Below are positions 56,001 through 64,000 of a stretch of DNA of 64,000 bases, in pieces. The stretch spans positions 310,001 to 374,000 of the forward strand of contig JAKEKT010000015.1 in the NCBI GenBank assembly GCA_021495925.1. Reading direction: 5' to 3'. The first letter of the stretch is position 1; each line of letters starts with the position of its first letter. The position numbers and the translations under genes are program-made. This DNA comes from Diplodia intermedia (Eukaryota > Ascomycota > Dothideomycetes > Botryosphaeriales > Botryosphaeriaceae). The notes below the pieces were generated by a model that was not told the origin of the DNA, made no database searches, and saw only the letters and a list, made by a program, of their open reading frames with translations.

Positions 56001-56097
56001 CTCCTCGTAACATCGTCGGAACTCACCACAGTATGACTGACGTCAAGTCCACTCTATTCCCTCTCACTGACTGCAGCCCTTCAGGGCAAGCTTCAAG
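53036..56097. other. 3-kb region without a convincing gene
   Basis: The largest gene-poor stretch of the window. The left 400 bases hold an in-frame upstream extension of the lipase. From 53.6 to 55.9 kb there are several plus-strand open frames of 60-140 codons (for example 53725-54150 and 55433-55771) that are Ser/Pro-rich, differ in frame and lack recognisable domains. The plus strand is CT-rich. The right 200 bases lead to the gene at 56098. It could be a long leader, a non-coding transcript or decayed sequence. Confidence 0.45.
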
Positions 56098-56688
56098 ATG
56101 TGCCAAGATCACTCGGTCTCCCTTCCCGCCTTTGGGTCGTCTACTCCTTCCGTTCCAGGTAACATAAATTTTCTTACGCCTAACGCTTTCTATTGTTGTC
56201 AATGCGGCCACGGACCATGGGCATGCCAGCTCTACGCGGCCTGCATCGAATGTGGACACCACTTCGGCCCTGAGCATTGCAGGCCAGCTTTCATCAGCGG
56301 CGAATTGTCTTCTTCTACTTCTTCGACTTTCTCTATGTCAAAACCTGCGGCACAACTGCTAACAAGCTCCACGCCAAAAGCCCCCGTCAACTCGCCGTCG
56401 CCATTCTACGGTGCTGGCGGTGTCAGTCCGAATTCGTCCACGACCGACCTGACTTCTCCCAACGCCCGTATTCCTCCTCCTGTCAATCAGCACGCTTTCG
56501 ATCTCCATGGTTGCAATGACCATGTCGACTCGCGTCTTGGATCAGCACACCCCTTTGCAGCTCCCGCTGCTGATGGGGATGGGAATTGGTATTGCTGCGG
56601 CTGCGGCTCCGGTCCTTACAACCCGAAGCTGTATGTCCAGTGCATTCACTGCGACCACGCTCGATGCTACTACTGCAAAGTAGAGTAG
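56098..56688 (+). CDS. Small protein with duplicated Cys-rich, zinc-binding-like module
   Basis: Uninterrupted frame, 196 residues. Two copies of a similar module are visible. Copy 1, residues 31-61, reads FYCCQCGHGPWACQLYAACI followed by ECGHHFGPEHC. Copy 2, residues 164-193, reads WYCCGCGSGPYNPKLYVQCI followed by HCDHARCYYC. Shared spacing is CC-x-C-G-x-G-P-x4-LY-x2-C-I-x-C-x-H. About 100 residues of Ser/Thr/Pro-rich linker separate them. No recognised family; metal binding is inferred from the Cys/His pattern. The start at 56098 is the first ATG in this frame; an alternative upstream ATG near 56034 in another frame would need a splice through GTAACA. Function unknown. Confidence 0.7.
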   Translation: MCQDHSVSLPAFGSSTPSVPGNINFLTPNAFYCCQCGHGPWACQLYAACIECGHHFGPEHCRPAFISGELSSSTSSTFSMSKPAAQLLTSSTPKAPVNSPSPFYGAGGVSPNSSTTDLTSPNARIPPPVNQHAFDLHGCNDHVDSRLGSAHPFAAPAADGDGNWYCCGCGSGPYNPKLYVQCIHCDHARCYYCKVE

Positions 56689-58349
56689 CGCTTCGCCGAT
56701 ACCGTCCGCTGCCACAACAGCTCAGGTGTTATAGGTAAGCCGGACGGGATATGCTGATGTCTTGCTGAGCTGACGCTGAGTAGCAACGAAATAACTGACA
56801 CGGGCACTGTCCGTGTCACTTTCCCCCTTCACTGGCCCCCGTTCCTGTTTAGCTTCCGCATAGCGCCTGGAATCCGCATCTCTGCTTTTGTTTGCTTTGT
56901 TGTACCCAGCACCGGCACGTAGATTATCCCCGCCGCATCTCGCATGGCTTTTTCGTTTGGAGTATGTTCTGAAGTTTCATTTGTTTTGTGTTCTCGAATA
57001 TAGATAGGAGATCGGGCGTTTTGTTTTACAATCTAAATCACTCTCCAAAATCATGCTCTCGGAGACTTCGTCCTTTCTTTTTCTCTTTGCGTAGGACACG
57101 GACTCATGGCACGACGTCAGGCTGTGTGCATACCCCGGGTCTCGGAATGCGGCCCACTGTGCAGCCAGGAGGCAGCCGCAATCTGGTAAGCTCGAATAAA
57201 AGGCGCAAAACTGCAGTCTGTGTAGTTGCTCTGACGGAGGATGCGGGTGGCTGTGTCGAGCCAGATGAGATCTGAGACACTCCAAGACAGTAAACCACGG
57301 CAATGCACATCTCATTACGCCAAGTCCGTGATCAGCCTCATATTTTTAGGCAGCCTTCTAGAAAATAAATGTCTCAAAGTGTAGGGCAAGGCTGAGCGAG
57401 GTGGGCATGGGCAGTCATCCTTCCCGCAGCCACGCGCTTTAGCCGGGAGCCGGTAGGCTCACCTTGCGCCTGTGACGAAATATCTCGTATCTCATGCCCG
57501 GCTGATAGGTTGCAAGGGAAAAAGAAACGACCCCATCAACGCCGGACTTTTTTACTAAATGGGGATCCGCTTAAGCGTGCTTATCACAGGCACCATCCAA
57601 GGAAGGCAGACTTTGAACGGTGATACCCAAGAAGTCTAGCTCTTCAAGGATCTTTCAAAGCCCCACGACCTACCTTTCATGTGAGTCTCGTGCAGAAGAG
57701 AGGCCAGCCAATGAAGGCCCGGCACGCCAATGTCTCTCCGCCTTGGGCACTGCTACTGTCAGACCATCTTGTGCACCAGCCACGCCCGCCATTCTGCCAC
57801 CGTCAGCCCGGAAGCAGGCCTAGTAATGGGTGTGCACCTCAGGCATGATCCGCTCTCGGCAAGATTCGCTCCCAGCTGAGGCACAGCATGCGCCCTGCAC
57901 ATGCAAAAATACATCCTGACTATGTGTCTGAGTATAGTCACAGCTATATACAGCTCACGAGCTCTCCGGCCCCGATCAACAAGGCGCTGCCAGTCACCGT
58001 GAATAACTGGCGCAGCTCTCAGTGCCCGTCCACATCCAGAAATACATATTACGTGTTCCTTTTATACCTTCCCTCGTGCAACGAGGCGGAAATGAAGAGG
58101 TGTTTGCCGGTCTTCCTGTCCAAACGCCAATACCCATGCTTTCTTAACAGTGCAGCCTCGTGCAACACCAACAGTGCCAAAAGTTGCCAATTCCGCACTG
58201 TGACGCGTGACCGCGCAGCCGCAATGCCCAACAAACATTTTCTTGGTCCGCTTCCACAAGCCTCGTTTGTCTAGTCGCTCGCCGCCCAGTACCTTGTCGT
58301 ACGCAGTAGTGCGCCCAGCCCTTCCACAGCTGGATATCCCGCCAGCCCC
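56689..58349. other. Intergenic region
   Basis: About 1.7 kb with no convincing gene. The left part follows the Cys-rich module gene and the right part precedes the Pet191 stop codon on the other strand. A plus-strand frame at 57888-58274 has no support. Nothing repetitive seen. Confidence 0.55.
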
Positions 58350-58881
58350 TCATTTATCCTCCCCGCCAGCGCCGCCGCCCTTTCTATCCTCATCTCCGTC
58401 CGTGCCCTTCAAGACGTCGTACAGCGGCTTGCCGGCGTAGAGCTGGCCGCCCTTCTTCTCGTCCTTCTCGCCGGTGCCGGGTAGATCGAGCTCGGCGCTG
58501 GACATGACGCCGACGGGCTTGTTGCCGCGGAAGCGCTTGCGCATGTCGACCATGCCGCGCTTGCACTCGGCGTAACCCTTCTTGAGCTGCTGGCAGCGCG
58601 TCGGCAGTGTGTCGGAGAGCGGCGGCCGCAGGCAGTCGGATGGCGAGTTGCGCTGCACCATGATGCAGTCGCTATTCTGGAGGCATTCGGCCAGCGCGGC
58701 GCCTAGGTGGTAGGACCAATGATTAGTTCTTTATTCTCTGGAAACCGGAGGTGCGGCGACGGATGACGGGAGGCCGAGGACGGTTCGCTGCGGAAGACAG
58801 CGGGAAGAAGCGGTTGTGAGGAGGCGACCTGGGGAGAAACTTGGGAGAGGACGTACGGATGTCTTTACATGACGACGGCAT
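58350..58881 (-). CDS. PET191: Cytochrome c oxidase assembly protein Pet191 (COA5)
   Basis: Twin Cys-x9-Cys protein of the mitochondrial intermembrane space needed for cytochrome c oxidase assembly. Exons 58881-58857 and 58702-58350 give 125 residues; the intron is 154 nt. The join reads MPSSCKDIRAALAECLQNSD, then CIMVQRNSPSDCLRPPLSD, CQQLKKGYAECKRGMVDMRK and RFRGNKPVGV. Cys-x9-Cys pairs are CKDIRAALAEC and CQQLKKGYAEC. The family core is about 75 residues; the C-terminal extension (about 50 residues, ending in a Gly/Asp/Lys-rich stretch) is longer than yeast Pet191. It is divergent from PFA5, sharing about 670 bp. Exon 1 rests on the perfect fit of MPSSCKDIR to the family start. Confidence 0.92.
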
Positions 58882-59554
58882 GGCTGCGGGGTCGGTGCTG
58901 GTTTCGTGCGCGGGGCAATGGCGACGTCTGTACAGCAGTTGAAATTCACGATAGCTTTCACTGGCGGACGCGGATCGCCGGTCAGCCCACCGCCAAGGCG
59001 CCGGGTCAACTGCGCGCGGTGCCAGGGTCCACCCGGTCGCTCTTCCCTCTCGACTCGTCGAGCCCACAACCCGCTGAGTCGTCCGAGGCAGGAGCCAGCC
59101 AGGCGGCGTCGCGCCAACCTCCGACTTGCCGTCATCATCACACCTCCTGCTGCCTTCTCCCCCGCAGCTGCTCTCCCCAACCCCCCTGGGCTCCCAGCCT
59201 TTCCGCGGCTCCGCTCTCTCGTCCCAAGCTTGTTGCGCGCGCACGCACGTACCGGCACCGGAGAAGAGCCCATCTTTCGCTTCAACGGACGGGACTATCG
59301 ACACGCTAAACCCAACTTCCACCGCCGCTTCTTATTATTATGTCCAGCAATTAGGGAGCTCCCCAACGGAACCCGTCTCTCGACACCGCCGCCCGCTCAC
59401 TTCCTCGATCACCGCCCACCATCTCATCCGGCCATTTATTCCTCCCCCCACACGCAGCGGCGGCGGCCGGCGCTCTCAGTTCTCGAAGCAAACCAACCAC
59501 GCGCACGCCGCGGGAAAGAGAAGCTCTCCCGCTCGGGCAGCAACCACAACAACC
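58882..59554. other. Divergent promoter region, PET191 / PFA5
   Basis: About 670 bp that must carry both promoters. It has several CT-rich stretches and no clear TATA box. Overlapping open frames on both strands are chance in GC-rich DNA. Confidence 0.65.
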
Positions 59555-60860
59555 ATGCCGTCTCCGCCGGCGACCGACGGCGCCGTACACCGCCGCAGCC
59601 CCAGCCAGCAGTCGATCGCGCGATGGTCGGCCGTGACGGTGCCGCTGATGATCGTCGCCGTCGTCAGCTGGGCGACGTACGTGCTCGTCGCGAAGCTGGC
59701 GCTCGCGCGGCTGTTCCGCAGGGGCGAGCGCGGCGCCGGCATCGCCGTCATCGTCGTGCATTGCGTCTTGCTCTTCGCGACGGCCGTCGCGTACATGCGC
59801 ATCCTCGCGACGCTCAAGGTGGATCCCGGGTTGGTCCCGTTGGGGCGCGGCAGTGCGGATGAGGGGAGGAGGAAGAAGAAGAAGGGTGGGCGCGGTGGGC
59901 AGGGACACCAGCGTGGACAAGGGCAGGGGGAGAGGAAGAGGTCGGGGGCGGGATTGGAGCAGCAGGGGCAGCGGGGGTGGGGCAATGCAGAGGATGTGTT
60001 TGAGGATGAGGAGGGGAGGACGTGGGCGGAGAGGCAGTATGAGGAGAAGTTGAAGCGGTTCGAGAAGTTTGTGCCGCGGGAGGTGTTTGTGTGTGATTAT
60101 GATGGATTGCCGCTGTGGTGCGATAAGTGCAGCAATTGGAAGCCGGATCGCACGCATCATTGCAGCGATTTGGGCAGGTGTGTGCGGAGGATGGACCACT
60201 TTTGTCCTTGGTGAGTGCTGCGTTAACACCCTTTGCACGTGTTCATGCTTGGAGTCATTACTTGAGATCTGACATCTGAGCAGGGTCGGCGGTATTGTCT
60301 CGGAGACGTCGATGAAGTTCTTCATTCAGTTCACTTTTTACGCCTCCCTCCTCGCGCCTTTCCTTCTGATCACGGACGGTGTTCTTTTGGCTCGAGACAG
60401 GCATCAGGGTCGTAGCATCGACTCCCACATGATAGCGCTACTCGCATTCGCTGGCCTCTTCACGCTTTTCGCTGTCGGAATCTTCGGCAACACGTTCTTC
60501 ATGACGGTCCACAACTTTACCACCGTGGAAGCCCTCAACCGTGCGAACGCAACGTTCCATATCTCAGTTCTCATCACGCCCTCTTGGTGCAACCGCAGAA
60601 ACGATGAACAGTACCCATTCCGGACGACTACGTACCCTGGTGCGCCAGGTGCTCTCTACGCGATTCTGATGACTCGGCCTGGCGACAACCCTTGGGATGT
60701 GGGCAGACTCGAGAATTTGAAGAGCGTCATGGGCGAGAGTGTCGTGGATTGGTTTTTGCCGCTCAAATTCAGCCCATGCACGAACCACGACAGACAGGAC
60801 TCGGAATACGAGTTCGGCCCCGCAGTTGAAAATGCGAAAAGAGAGGCGACAGGCTATTAA
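59555..60860 (+). CDS. PFA5: Palmitoyltransferase Pfa5, DHFC variant
   Basis: Integral membrane S-acyltransferase that attaches palmitate to cysteines of target proteins. Exons 59555-60210 and 60284-60860, joined across a 73-nt intron, give 410 residues. Helices: VTVPLMIVAVVSWATYVLVA, GIAVIVVHCVLLFATAVAYM, then after the Cys-rich domain QFTFYASLLAPFLLITDGVL and ALLAFAGLFTLFAVGIFG. The zinc/active-site domain reads WCDKCSNWKPDRTHHC, SDLGRCVRRMDHFCPW and VGGIVSETSMKFFIQF, matching Pfa5. The second His of the canonical DHHC is Phe here (Asp-214 to Cys-217), a deviation seen in the Pfa5 branch, and Akr1-type enzymes act with DHYC. The Lys/Arg-rich loop at residues 105-145 is cytosolic. Pfa5 identity is secure; its substrate is unknown. 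Confidence 0.92.
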
Positions 60861-61641
60861 TACGTTGTTCCGCCTTGCCATACGAACTTGTAATTTTTTT
60901 TTTTTTTTTGGATGAGGGGAGGTTATTTCTTCCGCTTGCATTCTTGGTGTTTGTTGTTACGGAGGGTCACTTGTCTTCGGATTATGACTTCATGACTTTG
61001 GATACCCACCCCCCTTTATTTTGCCTTGCGGTGGGATGGGGAGAAACGACACTTTGTTTGTATACGCTTTTATTGTTAATCGACCCGTAAGATTCGTTCT
61101 CTTCATGATTCTCGGCTATGCTACAGATGTTGCGTATTCAGTAATTTACTACTTGCGTACGCTGTCAAGCTTCAGGGCTGGCATCAGAAGAGCCCTCTCA
61201 ATACAAGCTTCAGTGTTGGAGTCGCAGAAAGTCTTCTTTATCGTCGAATGAGAATGTGGCGTTTGATGCCATACTGCATCCGAACCTCGATCAATATTGT
61301 CCAGAGGGTTCGCCAGCCGGTCCGCTAAACCGACCACATCGTCAAGTATCTGCTACGTCCGGCTGTTCTTTTGTTATGCGACTTTGCAAGCACGCACGGC
61401 TGCGTAGAACGGTACGTGGCATGTGATGGAGTGATGACATTATGCTATCGGGTCTAGTTTTGGCACCGAGCAGGCAACATCCGGTGACTGTTACCACAGC
61501 ACTGTTTGAACATTATAAGTATAGTTAGAGCCCTTGTTCCAGGCTTTCCCGTTGTAAAGCGGACACCTTGATTATCTTCTCTTCCCTCAAACCCAGCCCA
61601 TTACTACAATAGAAGCACGGCGGATTACCCGACCAGAAACG
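60861..61641. other. Intergenic region
   Basis: Carries a T-run (60895-60909) in the 3' flank of PFA5. The rest is ordinary. Nothing else seen. Confidence 0.6.
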
Positions 61642-62268
61642 ATGGGATCCGTCGCCTCACCCTTCCCGACTTTACCAAACATCGACAGCCTCAGAGCTCT
61701 CTTCCCGTCAGATTCCCGAGACGCAGAATACAGCGTCGCATACGTATACGCCGGCGTGGCGCTCCTCGCGTTCGGAGAAGAAAAGCGGATACCCGAACTA
61801 TGGCAGCAGATGGCGCAAACCCACGCGGGTAACGAGGCGGCGCAGGTGGTCGCCGCGAAGCGCCTGCGAGAGGGCATGGTCAAAGCCAGCCCGCTCGTCG
61901 GCTTCCCCAGGGTATGTAAGGCTTTTCTTTTCCCCGAGGGAGTAGTGAAGAAAAGGGCATCATCGCCCTTTCTCCCTCCCCTCCCCTTGCCATCCTTTTT
62001 CTTCTCCTCCACCACCACCACCACCACCACCACTTACTCACCAACCCATCTTCCCCCACCGGGGAAGGAAAAACCAACCAGGCCATCAACGCCCTCACCG
62101 CCCTCCACCAGTCCATCAAGCAGACCCGCCCCCCGTCCGTCCCTCCTTCCCGCCTAACCTCTTTCTCCTCCTCCTCCCCCGCTCCCTCCTCCCCCGCTCC
62201 ATCGTCCTCCTCTTCCCCCCTTTCTTCTTCTTCTTCTTCCGTCGTCGCCGACCCAGGAACGTCCGCCC

Positions 62269-62333
<65 letters not shown>

Positions 62334-62887
62334 CGCCGCGGCCAAGCCCTCTTCGACGCGACGTACGGCCGGCACGCGGCGCGCGTGCGCGGCCAGCTGG
62401 ACGCCATCTCGGGCGGCGTGCTGGGCGGGTTCGCGGTGGGGTGCGTGTACGGGGGGTTGCTCGCGGAGCTGGAGGAGGGGGGAGACTGCTGCGAGGGAGG
62501 GGGTGGTGGTGGTGGTGGTGGTGATGGTGGGGTGCCGCGTCTCAGCGCAAAGGAGGTTGCTGGGTTGGTGTTTGTGGCGTGTTTGGCGGCGGGGCAGGGG
62601 GCGCAGGCGAAGGGGTGAGTTCGTGGTTGTTTTTTGTTTGTCTTGCTTGTTGGTGGTCTTGGGGGTTTTCTCTCTCTCTCTCTCTCTTTTTTTTTTTTTT
62701 TTTGGATTGACTGGCTGGCTGACTGGTTGTTTTTGGATTTAGGCACATGTATGGGGCGAGGAACTTGGGGAATTCGGGAGAGGAGGTTAGGGCGGCGGTG
62801 GAGTTGGTGGTGAGGTTGGCGAATGCTTTGGTGGTGGGGTTGGGGCTTGAGGAGATGGGGTTCTTGGAGAAGCTTAAGGATTGGTAG
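61642..62887 (+). CDS. AhpD-like (carboxymuconolactone decarboxylase-like) protein with a 22-Gln run
   Basis: Exons 61642-61911, 62082-62614 and 62743-62887 give 315 residues; introns are 170 and 128 nt. The first exon has MGSVASPFPTLPNIDSLRAL, SVAYVYAGVALLAFGEEKRI, ELWQQMAQTHAGNEAAQVVA and KRLREGMVKASPLVGFPR, an alpha-helical unit typical of AhpD-like fungal proteins related to peroxisomal Pxp2. The CxxC seen in bacterial AhpD is absent, so peroxidase chemistry is not implied. After a Ser/Pro-rich insert come 22 consecutive Gln encoded by pure CAA (62268-62333), then RVRGQLDAISGGVLGGFAVG and SAKEVAGLVFVACLAAGQGA. The last exon reads HMYGARNLGNSGEEVRAAVE. Family is moderately sure; localisation and reaction are not known. 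Confidence 0.78.
62268..62333 (+). repeat. Pure (CAA)22 run encoding Gln-22
   Basis: Sixty-six bases without interruption in the second exon of the AhpD-like gene. In frame, it gives 22 consecutive glutamines; copy-number changes would alter length without frameshift. Confidence 0.97.
62669..62703 (+). repeat. (TC)n followed by T17
   Basis: A CT-repeat run and a 17-base T-run within the second intron of the AhpD-like gene, upstream of the acceptor at 62742; they double as a long polypyrimidine tract. Confidence 0.9.
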
Positions 62888-63634
62888 TTCTGCGGTCAAG
62901 CCCATCGTACATGGCTCATATGGTTTGCCCGAGGCAAGATGTGAGTTTTCATCTTTGCGAGCATGAGCAGAGAGTTGTAACTGCCAAGTGTATCTTGGTA
63001 TTCCGTTGTATGAAGGTCTTCAAGTCAGTCTCTGTTCTTTGCCAACGAAAATGAAGGCTCTTACAGACCAGTTGTGGCATTCGCGTGAAATATGACTGAT
63101 GCTGTTGTTAAAAATAGTCGAAAGCAATGATTCAGACGGCTTGATATCGCATCTTGTTACTTTCGGGCCTGACTCGTCCCTGCGAGCGTGAACGGAACTC
63201 GCCTCCAAGTTGCGCCAGCCATGAGCGATATCGGTAGCAGCGGAGATTGCCATAAGAGCGGAGATAGGACGCGTGTTGAAGGGCAAGAGGCTGAGAGGCC
63301 GTTCCGGGGTTCCGATAAGACGGGGTCTACCAGATTACGTCTCCCGGGACTCGATCTGTTGCTAGGGCCGGGACCGTATGCAGGCACGGGCGATCTGCTG
63401 GTCTCTAGCAAACGAGCTATGCCGCGATAAGCAGGTCAAACGCCGTCGGACCCGCCCGTGAGTCGCACGTGGGGTAAGCTATCGGCCTTGACCATGCAAC
63501 AACCCTGACGAGCAGACGGTTAATAAAATGCTACACGGCGCCGATCCCAGCTCCCCAGCGACCGCCTGCCCCTCCCTCCCCCTCGTCCTGCCCACTCGTT
63601 GCCAGCGGGCAGAGCCGCCAATTGGACTGCCAGT
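62888..63634. other. Intergenic region
   Basis: 3' flank of the AhpD-like gene and promoter of the phosphoesterase. The final 80 bases are CT/CC-rich. No gene seen. Confidence 0.6.
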
Positions 63635-63976
63635 ATGCGTCTCGCCGCAACCCTCGCCGCCGCCTCGCTCGCCAGCACCGCACTGGGCTGCGCCGACGAC
63701 GGGCACAGCTGCTACGGGCCGCAGAACGATGTCGTCCTCACGCGCAAGGTCAAGCGCATGCAGCCCGAGTCCAGCAACGCGACCAGCGGCCCGCGCGCGC
63801 CGCTCGAATGGGGCCAGCTCAACTTCCTGCACACGACCGACACGCACGGCTGGCTGGAGGGCCACCTGAAGGAGCAGAACTACGGCGCCGACTGGGGCGA
63901 CTACGTCTCCTTCACCACGGCCATGAAGGCCCAGGCGAGGGAGCTCGGCGTCGACCTGCTCCTCGTCGACACCGGG
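63635..63976 (+). CDS. Secreted calcineurin-like phosphoesterase / 5'-nucleotidase, first exon only
   Basis: Partial: exon 1 of 114 codons, ending at a GTAAGC donor; the rest is beyond the window edge. The N-terminus MRLAATLAAASLASTALGCA is a signal peptide. The region LEWGQLNFLHTTDTHGWLEG carries the D-x-H metal ligands of the calcineurin-like metallophosphoesterase fold (DTHGW), followed by NYGADWGDYVSFTTAMKAQA and GVDLLLVDTG, the second metal motif start. This matches fungal secreted 5'-nucleotidase-type proteins such as the yeast YHR202W family, which likely cleave nucleotides or related phosphoesters outside the cell or in the vacuole. The family is secure; the substrate is not. Confidence 0.85.
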
Positions 63977-64000
63977 GTAAGCTGCACGGATTGTTTTCGA

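Overview
The window is eukaryotic nuclear DNA from a filamentous ascomycete (Pezizomycotina). A dothideomycete is the best guess, but no single marker gene proves the class. The main evidence is short spliceosomal introns (mostly 48-130 nt, GT..AG, often with CTAAC/CTGAC-like branch sites), strongly GC-biased third codon positions in many genes, no operons, and fungal families such as PhiA, BYS1-like, PTH11-like/rhodopsin-domain, SAD-3/Hrr1-like, Pfa5 and the allantoate-permease MFS family. No rRNA, tRNA, CRISPR or intact transposon was recognised. Exon boundaries were read by eye from splice signals and frame continuity, so they are predictions.

Layout. At 1.6-3.4 kb is a Dal5-like MFS transporter (+). 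At 4.7-8.6 kb an SF1 RNA helicase with an NF-X1-type tail (-) diverges from the SAGA subunit Spt8 (+, 9.7-11.9 kb). At 13.1-15.6 kb are two tandem BTB/POZ genes with a C-terminal zinc ribbon; a third paralogue lies at 26.9-28.0 kb with the same intron phases. A weak spliced candidate is at 15.7-16.2 kb (-). PhiA (-, 17.8-18.3 kb) is followed by a seven-exon Yra1/ALY mRNA-export adaptor (+, 19.3-20.8 kb), a 742-residue low-complexity protein (-, 21.8-24.0 kb) and a STRAP-like WD40 protein (-, 24.6-25.9 kb).

From 29 kb on: a secreted Cys-rich protein (+), a low-complexity acidic protein (-), the methylcrotonoyl-CoA carboxylase biotin subunit (-, 32.6-34.8 kb) divergent from an acidic/basic nuclear-type protein (+), a secreted BYS1-like protein, a seven-helix PTH11-like membrane protein, a 502-residue unknown protein, a secreted haem peroxidase with an in-frame 48-nt intron, a MARVEL-like membrane protein (-), a Ure2-like glutathione transferase (-) and a membrane-anchored steryl-ester-hydrolase-type lipase (-). 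After about 3 kb without a convincing gene come a small protein with a duplicated Cys-rich module (+), Pet191 (-) divergent from palmitoyltransferase Pfa5 (+), an AhpD-like protein carrying 22 consecutive Gln (+), and the first exon of a secreted calcineurin-like phosphoesterase/5'-nucleotidase running off the right end.

The genes are mostly independent housekeeping and surface genes, not a biosynthetic cluster. Themes that recur are RNA handling (helicase, Yra1, STRAP), transcription (Spt8), the secreted or cell-surface products, and several divergent pairs sharing 0.6-1.1 kb promoter regions. The most unusual elements are the three-member BTB plus zinc-ribbon family, the duplicated zinc-binding-like module protein, the long Yra1 intron and the in-frame peroxidase intron.
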